A DNA stretch of 64,000 bases from Limnoperna fortunei (lineage: Eukaryota; Mollusca; Bivalvia; Mytilida; Modiolidae): contig OX104112.1 in the NCBI GenBank assembly GCA_944474755.1, positions 60,605,640 to 60,669,639 of the forward strand, written 5' to 3'. Every line of letters begins with the position of its first letter. Within the stretch, counting starts at the first letter, position 1. The notes beneath the pieces were generated by a model. That model was not told where the DNA came from. It worked only from the letters and a program-made list of their open reading frames with translations, and did not search any database. The position numbers and the translations under genes were made by a program. Positions 57,819-64,000 of the stretch are shown here, one piece after another.

Positions 57819-60800
57819 GTTGTATTAAAGATTTGTAAGGAGGTAGAGACTTAACATTAAAAAAACCGGCAGAATCTAAAAGGAAGGATTTTTTATATAT
57901 CAAGTTTATTTCATTAAATATGAAAAGGAAGTTTTATACCAAGTTTGATCTTTTTCTATAATTTTTTTTTCTAAAATAGTTCCTTGACTGTCAGTAAATG
58001 TCACGTTGTTAACAATTCCAAGTCTCGTTGCAACTGTCTTCTAAAAATTGAAAACTTGTTTTTACCTGATGGTAATGCCAATGCTGATATTTGCATCTTG
58101 CTTAAGTACTGGTAAGTTATACAAATTGTTACTGGTGTAGCCAGCTATTGAGTTGAACTTTTATGATTTATTTTTTATGAGCAGATGTCCCTTTTTGCAG
58201 AAGCCCTTGGGTAGTGAGTCTTGACCTTGTAACAATTTGTCAAAATTATTGTTTACTATGCAGCTGTTGTGCATTTATCAACAGTTAAAAAGTATTGCAA
58301 GAGTTGATCTCATTTCCTTTGTTCTTTTATTTTTTACTCTTTGTTTTGTTTTGTTTTTTTTTTATAATTTTGTTTTACTACCATTTGTGAAGCGGAAAAT
58401 TTCTTAATTATAAGTGGCAAATTTTTTAATAATAGTAGTATACATCATCAGTTTTCTTCTTTTACACCACAACACTGGGTAAAAGGTTGTAATAATGTGT
58501 TCTGAAATGTTTTCGGGATTACCAGTACTACAGGTTTACCTGAGAAATTCAATTACAGAATATTGATAGCTTACATTCACTTAATTAAAACTTTGCAGGA
58601 AAGATGTAAGCAAAGGCTTTATTCATTGATTGGATGTTAGCTTTACATCTAGTAAGCAGTATTTCAGCTATATTCAGGACCCGATCAAGTTAAGAAATAA
58701 TAAATGAGAAAGAAGGGGTGGGACATCAGGAACAGAACTTAGACTGCCACTGGAAAAGTATGGAGTCTAAGTTGGGTAGGGGTAGAAAATTTAGCCTTCT
58801 GTAGCTGCTACAATGAGCCCACTCTTTTCCAAAATCGACAAAAGTGATCTTAATCATGAAAGGAGTGGGGCAACCCTCAAACATGTCACCCACTATGGTC
58901 AGCTGCCAGGCTTTTCTGGGCTGTTCTGTCAAGGTTGAGCACTGGAAACCGTCCCATTATGATCCCAGGGCCTTTTTTCAAATAAGTTTCTGTATTAAAT
59001 GACTGGTATACAAAATTTGCTTATTACTGGTAAGCTTTACTTAAAGGAAATAAAATTTAATGATGAACAATATATTTTGCAGGAGTTTTAATGCCATTAT
59101 TTTCTTTTGGCTTAAACAATTTCAGAATAACAACACAAGATTCCATTAAAAACTGCAGTATTAGGAAATGTGTAATATTTGTACTTCAAAAACTGTAATA
59201 CCTTGATATGATACTTTTGTAATTTGAAAGAAAATAAAAGATTATCAAAAGCCTATACTAGCCCAATTGTACTAAATCTCTCTCTGTGTAGTCAGTAGAT
59301 GGTTTAAACCATCTGGGTTTGGTAGGTTGGTTGCATTGGTTATAAGCTATTGCTGGTTTGGAAGTTATGTTCTACATTCTAGTATGTCAGTTGGCTTATT
59401 CCAGTTTGCATCACAGTAAATAAACTTAGCACATTTCCAGTTTTGGTTTCTGTTGCAAATTCTTGGGAAAACTGAAATTGCATGTAAGACTTCAAACAAG
59501 AAAAAAATCCCCAGAGCATGATATTCAGGACTCATTTCCATTAGCTACATTAAAACTTTGATGATTTTCATAAAAATGATCTTATGGCCTGTAATATTTT
59601 TTTACCAATTAATGGGATGTTGGTCTCTATAAAGGGAGATAATTCAATTATGGAATGTTAAATATTGACAAATGTATGAGTGATATCTAGCACTTATCTT
59701 TTTATGTACCTCTCCCTGCGGTTCTGATGTCTGCCATAAGTCTGTACATATTAAGTCATAAATCTGAGACTGATTAGTAAAGTGTGCACCCCAAGGCTCA
59801 TTTGTTTTCATTATTTGATAAGTATGGCATGATAAAGCGAGATAGATCATTTTAACATTTACCAAACATTACATAAGCTGTAAACCATCACATGTATATC
59901 ACACTGACGTCTATTATCTTATACAGGCTCCTCAAGTCTTTACAAGTTTCACATTCTTCCAATGCAATTGTTTTATGTCAGAGATTCTCCGACTCCATTT
60001 TCAAGACAACATCAATGGCTATGACAAACTGCACCTATCATAAATATGCAGATTCTGATCCACACAAATAGTTGTCATTTGTCACAAGGAGGCATTTATT
60101 TATATCCCCTTTTTTGTTTCTTTTAAATAACAAGAAATTCATTCCAGTATTTTTTAATAATTAAACTTTTTGATTTGGCGAAGAATTAATTATTGTATCA
60201 GACTGTAATCATGAAATGAAGTAGAGAATAATTGATACATTTAAAAAACGAAGAGTTCTGTCCCCCTTTTTAATCCATGTACTCTTTCTTCTTATGTATT
60301 GTGATTGATTACATGTGAGTGATGAAATTACAGCTTGATCTTGACATTTGAAATAAAAGAGTGAGCCAATTTATCATTCTTGTTTTGTCATATTTTTTTT
60401 TTAAAAATGATCAAAGCTTTTAATACTAAAATTTTGAAAAACAGTATGATCCATCAAGCCTTCAAAGACCTTTATTTGTATTCATGATGGATTAAGAAAA
60501 TAAATTGTGATTATACTTTAAAGATTTGGAGTAGATATTAAAAATAGTGCAGTGGTAAGTTATTATGTTACTTTCTTGTTGAATTGTATATTATAACATT
60601 GGATTGACCTCTTTCAAGGTTCGATACAAACCATTGAACTAAATTTGATTATTAACAGACATGTTCAAGTATTAGAAAACATGATTTTGCTTTTATACTG
60701 ATATTTTCTAAAACATTGTTACTCTACTATTGGTCATTTTACTTACAAAAACTACTGGCCATTACTCCTAGTAATAATTTTACTGGAGTTGTCACCCTTT

Positions 60801-61530
60801 TATAATTAGTTTGATATAAGCTTATAACTGAAAATATATCTTACAATAATATAATAACATATTGCTTTTATGAAACATTTTTTGTTTCCCTAATGTTTTG
60901 GCCTGTTCATGTTTTTGGAAAATCTATGCAATGCCTTTTTATTTTTAAGCTTCTTCAATGAAATTCGGGAGGAATACAGTCGCCACATTGTCTGTTCATC
61001 TGTCTGTTTGTGCAGTCTGGCCCATAACTTTTTTGTGGTTGGATTTTCAAATCATGTGACACATCAAGATGACGAGTCACATGCAACATTCTGCTCGCTA
61101 GGTTAAAGGTCAAGGTCACAGTACAGCATTGAAGCAAATCACTGTCCTGCCTATACTGGGGTTTATTCAACTAATGTGGCAGAACTGATCTCCCATCAAG
61201 ACAACATATCATGTGCAAAATTTGGGTCCCTATAAATTGTATCACCAGGAAGTGTTTAATTTTACCAGCTTCCTTACTTCCGCCAAATTTATCGAAAAAT
61301 TTGGGTGTATTAATTCTTATTATTATATAGATAGAGATGAAATATCGAATTTTCCAAGTGACAGAAATCACGGTAAATCACATGTGAAAATTATCGTTTA
61401 TTTTCACTCTCTGGTTTTTTCCTGCCAAAAATGTCAGTTGGTTTTGTACTACAGATATTCATCCGCCGTTCATAAAATTTAGGTTTAAGCATTAACATTT
61501 TACGCAAACAATTTTGATCTATATAATAAA
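57819..61530. other. Non-coding DNA; repeat remnant at about 60,955-61,150
   Basis: No coding signal. The remnant contains 'gtctgttcatctgtctgttt' and 'ggtcaaggtcacagta', similar in kind to the fragment at 52.1 kb. Confidence 0.4.
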
Positions 61531-61685
61531 TAGGATAATCAATTGGGCATCGTGAATATCCAAAATATGATCACTCATGCCGCATAAAGCATCAGATTAA
61601 GTTCAGCGAACTCGTTTAATCAGATGCGTTATGCGGCACTCGTGATCATATTTTGGATATTCACTCCGCCCAATTAATTATCCTA
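61531..61685. mobile_element. Palindromic MITE, Tc1/mariner-like
   Basis: Inverted arms of about 69 bp ('ggataat...gtgaatatccaaaatatgat' and its complement) surround a loop of about 14 bases. The arms are over 85 percent alike by eye. The outermost TA on each side would fit a TA target duplication, but TA at the ends of a palindrome is expected anyway. Confidence 0.75.
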
Positions 61686-62195
61686 CAAGTATAATGTTAT
61701 CATCTTTCTTTGTGTTATTATTAAATTAACAGGTAGGTTCACCTGGTAAGAGACTGTTAACTTTCCCTGCAAAACTGGAAATAAGCAGCAGTTACTTTGC
61801 CTTAGTCAATGTTCGACAATTTACCAAAGGAGCTACCGGTATAATTTGCCTAACAGTTCAAACAGGACACCTATTTGCTTTGCTTCTCTCTATGTTACAA
61901 CTAATCATTTAATTTTTTCAGCTATTGAAAATTCAATTATATTTAAAAAGTCCAGGGTAATAAAAAAAAGGCAGTATCTTTTTTATACTGAATGGCTTAT
62001 ATATATGTGTAAAGAGTTTTATGACAGTGGGTAATATTATTGTCGAGGATGTTGATGCTTATTCATGAACACCACAAAAGTTTTTGTGGAACATTAAATG
62101 CATCCAATTAAATAAAGGGATTTTAACACAAAGTTTAATAAGGAATAATATCTTTGCAGTGTTGACTAATTAATACTTTGAGTTGGTGTGGTTTT
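61686..62195. other. Non-coding DNA, nothing recognised
   Basis: AT-rich without a visible feature. Confidence 0.4.
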
Positions 62196-62709
62196 TTTAG
62201 CTCACTTAGCGCATGTCGTCGTCGTCCGTAAACTTTTTACATTTCAATCTTCTTCTTCAAAACCACTTGGCCAATTGGAACCAAACTTGGCAGGATTGCT
62301 TATTGGGTGGTTCTTAACAAAGTTTGAGTTTGGTGCTGATCAAATATGAAACATGGCTGCCAAGGCCATTAATGGGTTCTAATTGGCTGAATTTCAAAAA
62401 TCTTATTCTCATAAACCGTTTGGCAGATTGATTTGAAATATTGAAGAAATGTACCTTAGATGTTCCACTACAAAGGTTGAGTTTTTTGTGCTGATCCAAA
62501 TCCAACATGGCCGCCATCGCAGGACTTAGTTAAACATAGGACCCTATGGGAAAAACATACAAACAACTTCTTGGAAACTGTTCTACACAATGAAGCCAAA
62601 TTATGAAGAAATGAAGGTTGGATAGAAATCTTATTATTTTGAGTTTTGGTGCCAATTGCAAATTCAACATGGCTTCCAGGGCCACTTATGCATTCTCATT
62701 GGCTGAATT

Positions 62710-62990
62710 TCAAAATTCTTGGGGCCTCAGTGGCCGAGTGGTCAAGGTAGTTCGTCTACTATTGATCACGTGGTCTGTCAACACTGAGATTGCAGGTTCG
62801 ATACTAACTGCAGGCAGGGTGTACTCGACTCCAATCTTAATTGACAAGGATTGCCAGTTTTCCTACCACAGATGGGGGGTTTTCTCCGGGTACTCCGGCT
62901 TCCTCCCCCAATAAAAACTGGACGCCATGATACAGCTGAAAAATTGCTGAAAGTGGCGTTAAACACCATCAAAACAAAATCAAAATTCTT
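62710..62990 (+). mobile_element. Full-length tRNA-derived SINE with an 11-bp target duplication, nested
   Basis: The element (62,721-62,979) is flanked by 'tcaaaattctt' (62,710-62,720 and 62,980-62,990). It has the A-box-like TGGCCGAGTGG and a B-box-like GGTTCGATACT, and the same body as the 57.5-kb copy. The tail is short ('atcaaaacaaaa'). It interrupts a Helentron-like core unit, so it is younger than that element. Confidence 0.93.
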
Positions 62991-63124
62991 CTTCTTATAA
63001 ACCGCATAACAGATTGATTTGAAATTTTGCAAAAAATGTACCTTAGATGGTCCTCTACAAAGTTTGAGTTTTTTGTGCCGATCCAAAATCTAAGATGGCC
63101 ACCATCGCAGGACTTAGTTTAATA

Positions 63125-63979
63125 TACAGTCAAACCTGTCTTAGCAACACCCTCCATATAACTACTTCCTGTGTTATGTGACCATATTTATTCCTCCCGA
63201 ACATTTTTCCATTCATTTTACCTTTATATAACAACTCCCTGTCTTATATGACTGACGGCCATGTTTTCTGTTCGTTTTGACCAAGAAAACCTGTCTAAAA
63301 CGACTATCGGGACTGTATAAATCATTAAGCAATAAAAAAACCCTGACGAAAAGAAGATTCGTAGACCATTCGCATTGTTGTCAAATATCAAAGTTCTTCG
63401 AAACAGAAAACTAAAGTTTGAAGCCATCAAAAACTGTTTTATCATCTTAGAAGCGAAGTTCAGATCGCCCTGTAAAATTTGGACAGTCGTCAATGTCGTT
63501 ATTCGATTTTGTTGCCATTCAGGTTGGAAATGGTGATGTTTCTCATAACGTAGTGTTCATTCTATAATCACGCCATTTTGTTTTACAAAGGGAAACAATC
63601 ATTACGAAACCAGTGTACACTGGTTCTAAACCGACTTTCACTTTCGACATAGAGCATATTGTTAAAACACAAGGAAACCAGTAAAAAGAAAAATACAACA
63701 ACTAAATGGGTGAATAAAGTTGAATAAAGTTGACCTGCGGTAATACAATCGGAAATCAAAATGCTCATTATTGTTGTATATTTTGTACTTGCGTTATATC
63801 CATAAAATAAATGTCATATTTTACTGTTTTACTGGTATACAATCCACTCTTTCACAAACTGACAACATGAATGTGTTGATGGGTATGCAAACATCATTAC
63901 CTGTGTATAAAGACCCCTGTCTTATGTGACCTTTTTTACAATTTCCCTTCAAAGGTCGCTGAAGACAGGTTTGACTGTA
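63125..63979. mobile_element. Non-autonomous pogo/Tigger-like element, 851 bp, TA target duplication
   Basis: The termini are inverted: CAGTCAAACCTGTCTTA on the left and the complement of CAGTCAAACCTGTCTTC on the right. A TA lies on each side (63,125-63,126 and 63,978-63,979). CAGT-starting termini and TA targets fit the pogo branch of Tc1/mariner. No transposase frame is present. The flanking host sequence ('gcaggacttagttta' before, 'ggaccctatggg' after) is one continuous Helentron-like core unit when the element is removed. Confidence 0.82.
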
Positions 63980-64000
63980 GGACCCTATGGGAAAAACATA

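Larger units (their letters stand above)
62196..64000 (-). mobile_element. Helentron-like element, minus orientation, interrupted twice and cut by the window end
   Basis: The left edge 'ttagctcactta' with 'gtcgtcgtcgtccg' is the complement of the 3' end of the 8,046-8,968 family (hairpin arm and trinucleotide microsatellite). 'gtaaactttttacattt' and 'ggccaattggaaccaaactt' follow as expected. Core units with 'aacatggcNgccatcgcagg' and 'ggaccctatgggaaaaa' continue to the window end. A SINE (62,721-62,979) and a pogo-like element (63,127-63,977) lie inside; removing them restores continuous core sequence. Confidence 0.72.

Noticed and set aside
63224..63493. An 89-codon frame inside the pogo-like element as a transposase remnant
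   Set aside because: No DDE-type motif, helix-turn-helix or other recognisable transposase feature; the composition looks like translated non-coding DNA.

Overview
The window reads as nuclear DNA of an animal, most likely a bivalve mollusc. It is AT-rich and gene-poor, and the genes present have spliced, eukaryotic structure. It is full of repeat types I associate with bivalves: tRNA-headed SINEs ending in a CAAA-type tail, elements with tandem cores and a hairpin at the 3' end (pearl/Helentron-like), and short palindromic MITEs. The species is not determinable from what I can see.

Layout. 1-3.9 kb: non-coding DNA with one fold-back element and small duplications. 3.9-7.3 kb: a broken copy of a large C2H2 zinc-finger gene (minus strand), followed by a 43-bp minisatellite with a 307-bp higher-order period. 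8.0-13.8 kb: repeat-rich DNA with three Helentron-like elements. 13.87-17.61 kb: the intact paralogue, a 1,242-residue protein with 19 zinc-finger-like motifs in one exon. Both copies begin just after the same 3' splice site, so the pair arose by DNA duplication rather than retroposition. Flanking homologies suggest a larger, decayed tandem cluster. 19.8-28.0 kb: a satellite array of about 136 copies of a 60-bp unit, with an internal duplicated block of about 2.4 kb offset by 2,816 bp. 28.7-33.4 kb: more elements and MITEs.

34.0-34.17 kb: a promoter-like stretch and a short first coding exon on the plus strand. Its product begins M-G-R-R-K-Q and it ends at a consensus GTAAGT donor. This N-terminus is the hallmark of SALL, FOG, BCL11, TSHZ and ZNF423/521-type repressor zinc-finger proteins. 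No further exon is recognisable, so 34.17-64.0 kb is probably a very long first intron. It carries possible conserved regulatory DNA in its first 3 kb and many TE insertions later, including two clear nests: a SINE inside a palindromic MITE at 50.3 kb, and a SINE plus a pogo-like element inside a Helentron-like element at 62-64 kb.

The genes do not form a pathway. The zinc-finger pair is a local duplication, and the 34-kb exon belongs to a separate regulatory gene. The most informative signals are that exon, the shared architecture of three unrelated-looking repeat families, the satellite's internal structure, and the dated TE nests with intact target-site duplications.
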